From Planctomycetota bacterium (lineage in GTDB: Bacteria; Planctomycetota; UBA11346), in contig JACDEI010000020.1 of NCBI GenBank assembly GCA_013816485.1, positions 1 through 64,000 on the forward strand: a DNA stretch of 64,000 bases, read 5' to 3'. The notes beneath the pieces were generated by a model, which saw nothing but the letters and a program-made list of their open reading frames with translations, did no database searches and was not told the DNA's origin. Each line of letters begins with the position of its first letter. Within the stretch, counting starts at the first letter, position 1. The position numbers and the translations under genes were made by a program. Positions 16,927 through 25,069 of this stretch are shown piece after piece.

Positions 16927-17994
16927 ATGAAAGGCCCCGCCATCTTCCTCGCCCAGTTCATGGGTGACGCTGCTCCCTTCAACTCCTGGCCGACCATTAC
17001 CAAGTGGGCCGGCTCGCTCGGATACAAAGGCGTGCAGGTCCCGTCGTGGGACGGCCGCGCCATGGACCTGAAGAAGGCCGCGACCTCCAAGGACTACTGC
17101 CAAGAGTTCGCCGGCATCGCCAAGCAGAACGGCCTGGAGATCACCGAACTCTCGACCCACCTGCAGGGCCAACTGGTCGCGGTGCATCCCGCCTATGACG
17201 AGCAGTTCGACGGCTTCGCGCCGGCCGAGGTGCGCGGCAATCCCGCCGCCCGCACCGCCTGGGCGGTCGAGCAGGTCAAGCTGTGCCTAACCGCCAGCAA
17301 AAACCTCGGCCTGACCGCCATGCCGTCGTTCACCGGCGCGTTGCTGTGGCACACCATGTACCCGTGGCCGCAGCGTCCGGCTGGTCTAGTTGAGGAAGGC
17401 TTTGCCGAACTCGCTCGCCGTTGGAAGCCCATCCTCGATCACGCTGACTCGGTCGGCGTCGATGTGGCGTGGGAAGTGCATCCGGGTGAGGACGTGCACG
17501 ACGGCGCGACCTTCGAGTTGTTCCTCAAGCACCTGAACAACCACAAGCGCGCGAACATCCTCTACGATCCGTCGCACCTGATCCTGCAGGGCATGGATTA
17601 CAGCGCGTACATCGACCACTACCACGAGCGCATCAAGTGCTTCCACGTCAAGGACGCCGAGTTCCGTCCGAATGGTCGCACCGGTGCGTATGGCGGTTAC
17701 CTCGGTTGGAAGGAACGCGCTGGCCGTTTCCGTTCGCTCGGCGACGGACAGATCGACTTCAGCCGCATCTTCAGCCAGCTCACCCAGTACGGCTACAAGG
17801 GCTGGGCGGTGCTGGAATGGGAATGCGCGCTGAAGGATCCCGAGCAGGGCGCCGCCGAAGGCGCGCCGTTCATCGCCCGTCACCTGATCAAGCAGGCAGC
17901 GAAGGCGTTCGACGACTTCGCCGGCACGAAACCCGATAAAGAACAGCTCCACCGCATCCTGGGCATCAGCGCTGGCAAGGCGGCGAAGCAGTAA
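16927..17994 (+). CDS. Sugar phosphate isomerase/epimerase-like TIM barrel protein
   Basis: 355 aa of the AP-endonuclease-2/xylose-isomerase-like TIM-barrel superfamily. Metal-binding or catalytic candidates are in WEVHPGEDVHD, YDPSHLILQGMD and IKCFHVKDAEF, spaced as in this family. It probably interconverts keto-sugars or inositol derivatives together with the oxidoreductase upstream. The start is placed at the ATG 16927 because earlier in-frame codons only translate the repeat. A perfect hairpin terminator follows the stop. Exact substrate unknown. Confidence 0.9.
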   Translation: MKGPAIFLAQFMGDAAPFNSWPTITKWAGSLGYKGVQVPSWDGRAMDLKKAATSKDYCQEFAGIAKQNGLEITELSTHLQGQLVAVHPAYDEQFDGFAPAEVRGNPAARTAWAVEQVKLCLTASKNLGLTAMPSFTGALLWHTMYPWPQRPAGLVEEGFAELARRWKPILDHADSVGVDVAWEVHPGEDVHDGATFELFLKHLNNHKRANILYDPSHLILQGMDYSAYIDHYHERIKCFHVKDAEFRPNGRTGAYGGYLGWKERAGRFRSLGDGQIDFSRIFSQLTQYGYKGWAVLEWECALKDPEQGAAEGAPFIARHLIKQAAKAFDDFAGTKPDKEQLHRILGISAGKAAKQ

Positions 17995-18020
17995 ATCGTC
18001 TACTCACCTGGACGTTCGTT

Positions 18021-18051
18021 CATCACCCGCAGGCCTCGCCTGCGGGTGATG
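18021..18051 (+). terminator. Perfect 14-bp hairpin after the isomerase gene
   Basis: CATCACCCGCAGGC, loop CTC, GCCTGCGGGTGATG. The stem has no mismatch and starts 26 bases after the stop codon. There is no U-run, so it may act as an intrinsic-like terminator or a 3'-end stabiliser. Confidence 0.75.
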
Positions 18052-18074
18052 TCGTTCACGCCCTCCCATAAACC

Positions 18075-18638
18075 GTGAAGCGGGCGCACGGGCGCGAGTG
18101 CAAACACCCGCGCAGCCGCTGGGGTTTACAGTGGCACGACTACCTGCGGTGCCCTACATCCACGACCAAGTCGTACGATCAGATCGAAAAGCTCGATGAA
18201 CTGCGCCAGAAGGGCGTGCTCACCGAAGAAGAATTCCAGACCGAGAAAGCCAAGATCCTGAGTGCGGGTCCGGCAACCACCGCTGCCGATGCGCCCAAAC
18301 TCTATTGGGGCATGGAGGAGAACGGTTTCTGCATGCTGATGCACCTCGCCTCGCTGGGGAATTTCGTCTTCCCCTTCGGCGGGTTGATCCTGCAAATCGT
18401 GATGTGGACCAACAAACACGCCTCGCCGGTCATCGATGCGCACGGCAAGGTGGTGCTGAATTGGTTCATTTCGTACTTCATCTATGTCATCGTCTCGATC
18501 TTCCTGTGCTTCATCATCATCGGCTTCCCGCTGCTGCTCGCCTTGCTAATCTGCGATGTGGTCTTCGCCATCATGGGTGCGGTCAAGGCCAACAACGGCG
18601 TGTTATGGAAATACCCGCTGTCGATCCGTTTCCTCTGA
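18075..18638 (+). CDS. Small membrane protein: SHOCT motif plus DUF4870-like domain
   Basis: Up to 187 aa from a GTG. Residues about 35-62 (IEKLDELRQKGVLTEEEF) are a SHOCT motif, a short oligomerisation element. The rest (about 85-187) carries two to three membrane segments and matches the DUF4870 pattern (LASLGNFVFPFGG, then KVVLNWFISYFIYVIVS). The first ~30 residues are basic and unlike the family, so the real start is probably later, but no in-frame ATG or GTG is available there. Function unknown. It is convergent with the next gene across a bidirectional hairpin. Confidence 0.7.
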   Translation: MKRAHGRECKHPRSRWGLQWHDYLRCPTSTTKSYDQIEKLDELRQKGVLTEEEFQTEKAKILSAGPATTAADAPKLYWGMEENGFCMLMHLASLGNFVFPFGGLILQIVMWTNKHASPVIDAHGKVVLNWFISYFIYVIVSIFLCFIIIGFPLLLALLICDVVFAIMGAVKANNGVLWKYPLSIRFL

Positions 18639-18778
18639 CGTCGGTCGTCGTTCAGTTTAGGAACCTGTGGTTGGGCATAATCGCGTCTTTCTTCGCCTGA
18701 TCGATGATTGGTATGGAGCAACGCTCCGGACCGGGCTTGATCCGAAACCAAGAACACTGCTGATCCCCAGTATCAACA

Positions 18779-18810
18779 AAGAACCCCGCGAGCTGGCTCG
18801 CGGGGTTCTT
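18779..18810. terminator. Perfect 14-bp hairpin between convergent genes
   Basis: AAGAACCCCGCGAG, loop CTGG, CTCGCGGGGTTCTT. The A/T-rich ends of the symmetrical stem allow it to serve both the DUF4870 gene and the convergent small membrane protein gene. Confidence 0.85.
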
Positions 18811-18876
18811 CGTTGTTCCAGAGAAGCGCCACACCCACCCGCAGCGCGAAGCGCGCCGCCGGATGAGGTGTTCAGG

Positions 18877-19302
18877 TCAGCCGCTACGCGATGACCCACC
18901 CATCGCTGCGGCGATGGCGACCATCACGATGACCAGCACGATCAGGCCAATGAAGATGCCGGCGACCACCTTGCCGATGGTGTCGAGCTTCTTGGTGTAG
19001 CGGTAACCTTCCGGCGCCGCCAAACACAGCAGGCCGACCCAGATGTTGGCGATCGGCACGAAGATCAGCAGGCCCAAGGCCGGATGGTAGCCGACATTTT
19101 TCATGCGATAGCAGGCCAGCACCGGGCTGACAACCAAGTTGAGGATCCCCAGGATCGGAATGAAGGCGAGCACCACCATGCCGAGCCATCCGAAGAAGTA
19201 GTGCTGGCGCGTCAGGCCACCGAGATTGCCTAGGGCAACTTCGGCCTTGGCCGCGATGATCGGGGCTTGGGAAGGTGCATAGGGATTGGCGGTTTCAGTC
19301 AT
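18877..19302 (-). CDS. Small multi-pass membrane protein, unknown
   Basis: 141 aa. The start at 19302 gives MTETANPYAPSQAP, a leader style common in small PVC membrane proteins. A longer in-frame extension upstream is antisense to another gene and looks non-coding. Hydrophobic segments are at about 37-65, 75-93 and 110-135. No named domain is recognised. It is divergent from the small membrane protein at 19372 and convergent with the DUF4870 gene. Function cannot be assigned. Confidence 0.7.
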   Translation of the reverse strand: MTETANPYAPSQAPIIAAKAEVALGNLGGLTRQHYFFGWLGMVVLAFIPILGILNLVVSPVLACYRMKNVGYHPALGLLIFVPIANIWVGLLCLAAPEGYRYTKKLDTIGKVVAGIFIGLIVLVIVMVAIAAAMGGSSRSG

Positions 19303-19371
19303 CGGTGGTCCATTGTTTGGTGGGTGGAAAGACGGGCGGGATGATGGCAATTCCGTTGCGGTTGCAACCAC

Positions 19372-19683
19372 GTGACCATTGCAGCTGTCCGGGCACCGAG
19401 TTGCGCGGATATACAGGCATGGTCCACCGATCCCGAGATCGATGCCGAAGCCGCCATCACCGCCGCGATCGCGGAGGCGGAATGGGAGATCCGCAAAAAG
19501 GCGCTGTGGTATTTCGCGCTCGGCTTGCTGGTCGCGCTCATCTGCCCGGCTGGCGCGCTGCTGACCGGATACCTCAGCGCAAAACTCGGCGCGCTGTCGG
19601 TCGTCGGTGCCGCCGTGTCGCTGTATGGCCTGTTGCAGATGCTCTTTGCCGTCGGCCACACGGTGGACACGGCATCAGACTAG
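19372..19683 (+). CDS. Small membrane protein, hypothetical
   Basis: 103 aa from a GTG start. An acidic, alanine-rich helix (about 19-40) precedes two hydrophobic segments (about 44-66 and 70-92). There is no recognisable family. The composition and the helix-then-membrane layout look coding, but length and start remain uncertain. The gene ends 6 bases before the 3' end of the convergent 1461-aa fusion gene. Confidence 0.5.
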   Translation: MTIAAVRAPSCADIQAWSTDPEIDAEAAITAAIAEAEWEIRKKALWYFALGLLVALICPAGALLTGYLSAKLGALSVVGAAVSLYGLLQMLFAVGHTVDTASD

Positions 19684-19689
19684 GACCGC

Positions 19690-22600
19690 TTACTTCGCGT
19701 CTTTCCACTTCTCCCATCCGGGGATCGGATGGTCCTTCATCAGTTCATCGACCATCCAGAAGTTCGAGCGGTTTTCGGTGGCCTTGCGCACCTTCTGCAC
19801 GGCATCGGGCGTAATCGGGTCGAAGTCGTTGCCGAAGGATTGACGCACGTAGGTCAGCACCGCGGCCATTTCCTGGTCGTTGAGCATCGGACCGAAGCCC
19901 ATCATCGGCGGCACGCCCTTGGTCGGGTCGAAGCGTTTGCCGTCGACTTCGAGCGGACCCCACAGGCCCTTGAGCGCGATCTTGATCAGGCGTTCGTCGC
20001 TGCCGGCGATCCACTCCTTGCTGGTGAGCGGCGGGTAGATGTTCGGCAGGCCTTGGCCATTCGCCTGGTGACAGGTGATGCAATGGGCGTCGCGGCTGAA
20101 GATCGTCTTGCCCTGTTCGTAGACCTTCTGCTGCGCGTCGTCGAGTTTGCGCGTGGGACCATACTTCTTGTCCTCCTCGCTGGGCGGTGCCTGGCCGAGC
20201 TTGAACTTGCCAGCGAGGTAGTCGGTGGCCTTGGGATTGCCCGCCAGCTTGCCGGCGTCGTTCAGCGCCTTGACCTCATCAGCGAGCGTGGTCTTGAGCA
20301 CCTGATCGGTGGCCGGGGACATCCATTTGTCGAGCGAGTTGCGCAGCGCTTCGAGCGCGATGCGTGCACCGTCCTCATTGTTCATCCATGAGGCCGCGAC
20401 GATCGCCGACAGGCGCACGCGCGGATGCGGATCATTGGCGGCCGCCATCAGCAGCGCGGTGGCATCCTTCACTTTGCGGAAGTCGTGGCGCAGGACCTCG
20501 ATCGCGGCGGCACGCGCCTGGTGGGCCTTGCTCGACAGGCACTGCATCAGCAGGTCATGGTCGATGGCGTTCTGGCGCCAGGACACCCACAGACCTTCCA
20601 GCACATGACGATCATAGGACGGATCGTTACGGTCCAGGCCGGCCACCCACTTCTTCACCGCTGGCAGGACTTTATCCGCCGGATGGGCGGCGAGTTCGCG
20701 CCGGCTGCGGTAGCGCGTGCGGTATTCCGGCTGCTTCAGGTTGTCGAGCAGTTCCGGTATCGCTGCACCAGCAACCTTCGCCGGGGTCACTAATGGACGC
20801 GCGGGATAGGTGATGCGGTAGATGCGTCCATGCACGGTGTCGCGATTCGGATCGCGGATGTTGTGCTGCATGTGGCCGATCAACGGGTTGTACCAGTCGA
20901 TGAAGTAGAGCGAGCCGTCCGGTGCGAACTCCAGGTCCACCGGGCGGAAGTTCGGATCGCTCGATGACACCAGATCGCCGACGTTCTTGCCGCTGAAGCC
21001 GGCGCCGTCCTCTTCCACCTTGTAGGCGGTGGTACCCAGGAAACCGATGCAGTTGTTCTGCATGAAGTAGCCCTGCCACTCGTCTGGGAAATGGCGTGAC
21101 GCGACCCATTCGGCACCTGAGGTCGGACGCGAACGCTTGGGTGCGTATTCACCTACCTTCGGCACTTCCAAGCCATGCGGAAGTTTGGTCGACACCGCGA
21201 GCGCCCACCAGTTCTGGCCCGACGACGCATCGTTGATGAAGCCCTGGCCCCATTCGTCGAACGACACACCCCACGGATTGTTGTAGTCGCACTGGCTGTA
21301 GCGATCGAGGCGCCAGTTCTTCGGATTGAAACGCCACACGCCGCCGTCGCTCATGCGCTCGGGGCCGTAGGGCGTCTCGACCTGCGAGTGCAGGAAACGT
21401 CCTTCTGAGAGGTAGAACGAACCGGAAGCATCAGCGGTGTAACCGTGGATCGCGTGGTGGGTGTCGTGGGTATCGAAACCCGATAGCAGGATCTCCATGC
21501 GATCGGCTTTGTCGTCCTTGTTGTCATCGATGAGCAGGCAGAGGTGCGGTTCCTGCGAGAGGTAGACCCCTTCCGGCGCCAGTTCGAAACCGATCGGCAG
21601 GTTCAGCTTGTCGGCGAACACCGTCTGCTTGTCGGCCTTGCCGTCACCGTTGGTGTCTTCGAGGATCAGCAGCTTGTCGTTGGGCAGGTCGCTGCCCGGC
21701 TTGTAGTGCGGATAGGCCGGCGTCACCGCGACCCACAGACGGCCCTTGTTGTCGAAGGACATCTGCACCGGCTTCTGGAGATCGGGGAACTCCTTCTCAC
21801 TGGCGAAGAGTTCAACTTTGAAACCTTCCTTCACGGTCATCTTGCTGATCGCAGCGTTGCCATCGAGGAACTCGATCGGGCGGTTGAAGTTGGTCGGCAC
21901 CGGCGTCAGTGGACGGGTCTTGTCGTCGGCCACCGGCGGCAGCGAGACGGGATTCTTCGGCTGGGGACCGGTCACCACCGGCGTCACCGGCTTGGCCGCT
22001 GCGACAGCGGTGCCGCTGGAGATCTGCCAGATGCGCTCATCGCGGATGCGGGTCATCTGCCGCATCTTCTCGATCTCTTCCGGGTAGTTGAAGTTGCCGA
22101 ACGGTTTCCAGCGCTGGCCCCAGACGTGCACGCCGTTGAGCATGCGGTAGTCGTTGACCCAGAAGTAGTCCTTGTCCTGCACCGCACCGCGCAGCACGGA
22201 CGCCGGTGCCTTCGACTGCACGGCACCAGTGCCATAGAGGCCGTCGATGATCAGCGGCGCAAGCTTGGCGTAGCCGGCATCCGACAGGTGGCAGCCATTG
22301 ATGGTGAGCTTGGAAGCTGTCGCCGCTTTCGCTGAGGCGGCGAACAGGGCTTTGGTCGGCGTGAATAGGTCGAGCGCACCGACCTGCTTGGCCTTGGCGA
22401 CGTCGAGGACGGCCTGTGCATAGGCTGCGAGACGTTCATTCTCCTCGCGGCCGGTGGGCAGGTCGTAGGCGTCACTGCGGTCCTCGTAAGCGATCGGCGT
22501 GGCCAGCACCAGGCGGGCAACGCTCTTGCCGTTGTACATCAGCGAGCGGGTGTGGTCGATGAAAGCGGCGAGCTCGGCCTTGAAGTTTTCCAGGTTGGCC

Positions 22601-24075
22601 GCGCCACCGAAGGATTCGTTGTAGCCGAAAAACGCTACGATGGTGTCGGCCTTGAACTCGGTCAGCCACTCATCCGGGTAAGGATAGTGGCCGATGCCGA
22701 AATGTTTGGTCAGGCCGGGATTGAACTTCTCCGCGCCTGGGAAAGCCCACTGCGACTTGCGCGCCGAATGGGGACGGAAGCCGGCGGTATCCGCCGGGTT
22801 GCACATGTTGCGAAAGGTCAGCTTCGATGCCGGGAAACGCTGGTGTAGCAACGTTTCGATATGGCCGAAGTTGAGATCGCGTTCGCCCAGCGAGTTGCCG
22901 ATCAAGATGATCTTCTCCCCCTCGGTCGGCTTGTACGGCAGCGACACGGCCTCTGGCGGAGTCGTGGCCTTCACCGGCTGCGGGTACTTCGGCGGCTCGT
23001 TCAGGCCAGCCTGCGGCTTGTCATCCTTCTTCTCGTTCTGCGCACCACCTGGTGCTGGTGGCGGCGGCAGCGGCTTGCCAAGACCGAGTTCCTCGACCTT
23101 GAAGTTCTTCCGCTCGGTTTTGAAGCCGTAGAAGCTCGGGTGGTAGGGATCGACGTAGGTCACATCGGCCTTCGCCGGCACGTCCATCTTCAGGCCCCAG
23201 AACACCGAGTTCACGATCAACCGGCGCAGACCTTCGCTCTGCAGATCGGTCGCCGCGCCCATGGTGGTGGTGACGATGCGGTTGACGTTGCCGTTCTCGT
23301 TCTTGCGTTCACGCGTCCACACGACCGGTTGCATCGGATCGTTCTTCTTGCCCTCGACCGGCTTGCTGTCCGGCTTGAGCGAATCGGTCACCTGACCGCG
23401 CATCAGGATGGTGGCATCGGCGGGTGCAGTGGCGGTGTAGACATCGCTGTCAGCGAACACGTCGGTGACGCCGTTCAGGATCGCGTGGGCCTTGTTGGCT
23501 TCTTCGATGATGCCGCGGCAACCTTCCTTGGCGTGCGCGCCGTGGTGCGCGACCCAGGTCTCGCCCAGCACCTGTTTGCCGAAGCCGCCCTTCCAGCCCT
23601 CGACGTTGCCATTCCACGTCCACTTGTGGTACGGGTGGTTCTTGTCGCCGAAGTCGAAGGCGTGGGTCGAGGTGCGCAGGGCTATGATCGGCACACCGCG
23701 CAGGTAGGCGGCCTCGAACTTCTGCATCGCTTCGGGGTTCCACGAGCGAAAGCGCAGCAGCATGATGATGGCGTCGGCACGTTCGACCGCGCCGCTGTTC
23801 GACAGCAGGCCATGGTCGCCAGGTTTGCTCACGCCATCGGCCGAGGCCGAGAACGACACCGTGCAGTCGAAGCCCAGCCGCTGGCTGAGGATCTTGGCCA
23901 ACATCGGCAGGCCTTCTTCGCTGCGGTACTCGTCGTCACCGGCGATCAGGGCGATCTTCTTGCCTTTGCCGGGACCTTCCTTTCCTGGGAAGTCGAGCGA
24001 GTCCTGGGCTTGGGCGGTGCCAAGGGCCAGCGCTGCGCAGAGGGCGAGCGGGAAGAGATGTGGGGTCGAGCGCAT
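19690..24075 (-). CDS. Five-module exported fusion: ThuA, SGNH hydrolase, dehydrogenase propeller, HEAT, cytochrome c
   Basis: 1461 aa from ATG 24075, where GGAG precedes the start and a signal peptide (MRSTPHLFPLALCAALALG) begins. The modules in order are: a ThuA-like trehalose-utilisation domain (about 35-300); a Pro-rich linker; an SGNH/GDSL-type hydrolase domain (about 388-630, IILIGNSLGERDL and FFGYNES); a PVC membrane-bound dehydrogenase propeller related to glucose/sorbosone dehydrogenases (about 745-1085); HEAT-like repeats (about 1090-1270); and a cytochrome c domain with haem motif CITCH at about 1332-1336. It is probably periplasmic, releasing and oxidising sugar-like substrates with electrons passed to the attached haem. 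Substrates are inferred only. Confidence 0.9.
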   Translation of the reverse strand: MRSTPHLFPLALCAALALGTAQAQDSLDFPGKEGPGKGKKIALIAGDDEYRSEEGLPMLAKILSQRLGFDCTVSFSASADGVSKPGDHGLLSNSGAVERADAIIMLLRFRSWNPEAMQKFEAAYLRGVPIIALRTSTHAFDFGDKNHPYHKWTWNGNVEGWKGGFGKQVLGETWVAHHGAHAKEGCRGIIEEANKAHAILNGVTDVFADSDVYTATAPADATILMRGQVTDSLKPDSKPVEGKKNDPMQPVVWTRERKNENGNVNRIVTTTMGAATDLQSEGLRRLIVNSVFWGLKMDVPAKADVTYVDPYHPSFYGFKTERKNFKVEELGLGKPLPPPPAPGGAQNEKKDDKPQAGLNEPPKYPQPVKATTPPEAVSLPYKPTEGEKIILIGNSLGERDLNFGHIETLLHQRFPASKLTFRNMCNPADTAGFRPHSARKSQWAFPGAEKFNPGLTKHFGIGHYPYPDEWLTEFKADTIVAFFGYNESFGGAANLENFKAELAAFIDHTRSLMYNGKSVARLVLATPIAYEDRSDAYDLPTGREENERLAAYAQAVLDVAKAKQVGALDLFTPTKALFAASAKAATASKLTINGCHLSDAGYAKLAPLIIDGLYGTGAVQSKAPASVLRGAVQDKDYFWVNDYRMLNGVHVWGQRWKPFGNFNYPEEIEKMRQMTRIRDERIWQISSGTAVAAAKPVTPVVTGPQPKNPVSLPPVADDKTRPLTPVPTNFNRPIEFLDGNAAISKMTVKEGFKVELFASEKEFPDLQKPVQMSFDNKGRLWVAVTPAYPHYKPGSDLPNDKLLILEDTNGDGKADKQTVFADKLNLPIGFELAPEGVYLSQEPHLCLLIDDNKDDKADRMEILLSGFDTHDTHHAIHGYTADASGSFYLSEGRFLHSQVETPYGPERMSDGGVWRFNPKNWRLDRYSQCDYNNPWGVSFDEWGQGFINDASSGQNWWALAVSTKLPHGLEVPKVGEYAPKRSRPTSGAEWVASRHFPDEWQGYFMQNNCIGFLGTTAYKVEEDGAGFSGKNVGDLVSSSDPNFRPVDLEFAPDGSLYFIDWYNPLIGHMQHNIRDPNRDTVHGRIYRITYPARPLVTPAKVAGAAIPELLDNLKQPEYRTRYRSRRELAAHPADKVLPAVKKWVAGLDRNDPSYDRHVLEGLWVSWRQNAIDHDLLMQCLSSKAHQARAAAIEVLRHDFRKVKDATALLMAAANDPHPRVRLSAIVAASWMNNEDGARIALEALRNSLDKWMSPATDQVLKTTLADEVKALNDAGKLAGNPKATDYLAGKFKLGQAPPSEEDKKYGPTRKLDDAQQKVYEQGKTIFSRDAHCITCHQANGQGLPNIYPPLTSKEWIAGSDERLIKIALKGLWGPLEVDGKRFDPTKGVPPMMGFGPMLNDQEMAAVLTYVRQSFGNDFDPITPDAVQKVRKATENRSNFWMVDELMKDHPIPGWEKWKDAK

Positions 24076-24390
24076 AGGATCTCCAGTGGTCAGACCAGTG
24101 ATACGGTAGGGTCGGCGTGGCATTTCAAAGCTTTTGCCAACGCCAAGTCAATGCCGCGTCCGCGCTGTGTCGCATCGACAATTTTTCCCGCACGGACTGA
24201 GACACGACATGCGTGCCGATCATGGCTGCGCATGCGGAGCGCGGCATGCCGAGAACTGGCTGGCACCTGTCGATTCCTGACCGGTGAGAGCGGTGAAACC
24301 CTTCAGGGGAGTAGGAGTAAAAATCTCTTACACTGAAAGTGCATTGAACCTCCCACTGCGCGTCCAGCATCCCGCTCCACCGGAGACCCC
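24076..24390. other. Divergent intergenic region, no gene seen
   Basis: 315 bases between the large fusion gene and the DinB-like gene, presumably with promoters for both. The stretch 24310-24352 is noticeably more A/T-rich than its surroundings and holds a short dyad CACT-GAA-AGTG. No convincing ORF was found on either strand. Confidence 0.55.
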
Positions 24391-24900
24391 ATGTACACCA
24401 AAGCCGCGTTCCTCAAAAGCATCGCCCTCGAAGCCAAGATCATCAAACACCTGGTCACGCAGATTCCCACGGGACAGGCCGACTGGCGCATGACGCCACC
24501 GCAGCGTTCGACCATCGAACTGATCCGCTTCCTCAGCTTCATGCCGTACGCGTCCGTCGAGTTCGCGCTGACGCAGGGATGGGACAAGTGGGAAGGCCAC
24601 GAAACCCGGGCCAAGGACCTGCAGTCCGCCGACTTCCCCAAGGCGATGGACAAGCAAATCAAGGGCATCACCAAGTTGCTGGCCAAACTCAACGACGGCG
24701 CGTTGAAGCGTAAGACCACCAAACACTGGAACGGCACCAAGATGACCCTCGGCGACGCGCTGGTGGCGATGGTGCTGAGCACCATGGTCGCCTACCGCAT
24801 GCAGTTGTTCCTCCAGGTGAAGGCCAGCGGCGCGCCGCAGTTGACCTCCAGCGATTGCTGGCAGGGCAAGGCGGCGAAGGCGAAACCGGCGAGCGCCTGA
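24391..24900 (+). CDS. DinB-like helical protein
   Basis: 169 aa, all-alpha. The opening pattern (KAAFLKSIALEAKIIKHL...QIPTGQADWRMTPPQRSTIELIRFLS) resembles DinB/DUF1569-type four-helix-bundle proteins. The three metal-binding histidines typical of DinB enzymes are not evident: His43-like positions read other residues. It may be a non-catalytic relative. GGAG lies just before the ATG. It is followed by hairpin-rich spacer DNA and then the CRTAC1-like gene on the same strand. Confidence 0.65.
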   Translation: MYTKAAFLKSIALEAKIIKHLVTQIPTGQADWRMTPPQRSTIELIRFLSFMPYASVEFALTQGWDKWEGHETRAKDLQSADFPKAMDKQIKGITKLLAKLNDGALKRKTTKHWNGTKMTLGDALVAMVLSTMVAYRMQLFLQVKASGAPQLTSSDCWQGKAAKAKPASA

Positions 24901-24927
24901 ACCCCGCGCGAGGAATCGCTGAAAATA

Positions 24928-24964
24928 CCGACCCATCGGCCGTCATGCGGACGGCCTGGTCGGT
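24928..24964 (+). terminator. Imperfect hairpin after the DinB-like gene
   Basis: ACCGACC ... GGCCGTC, loop ATGC, GGACGGCC ... GGTCGGT. The stem is interrupted by a short internal bulge and has no U-run, so it is a possible terminator only. Confidence 0.5.
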
Positions 24965-25069
24965 GTCCGGATGATCCAGAACCACGTCCATCCGGGGTGA
25001 AGTCCTTGCAGTTGTTGCCAGGCCCCGGATCCATCACCTAGTTCGTATTTTCGAACTGGGGCAAACATC

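Noticed and set aside
15735-17090. Minus-strand ORF of 451 aa opposite the oxidoreductase and isomerase genes
   Set aside because: Antisense shadow; it contains repeat-derived ERYERYEKSEGYEG and no recognisable domain.
18877-19659. 260-aa version of the small minus-strand membrane protein
   Set aside because: The extra 119 residues overlap the plus-strand small membrane gene and look non-coding; MTETANPY is the better start.
24125-24370. Minus-strand 81-aa ORF in the divergent spacer
   Set aside because: No domain, no ribosome site, and the composition is unlike neighbouring genes.
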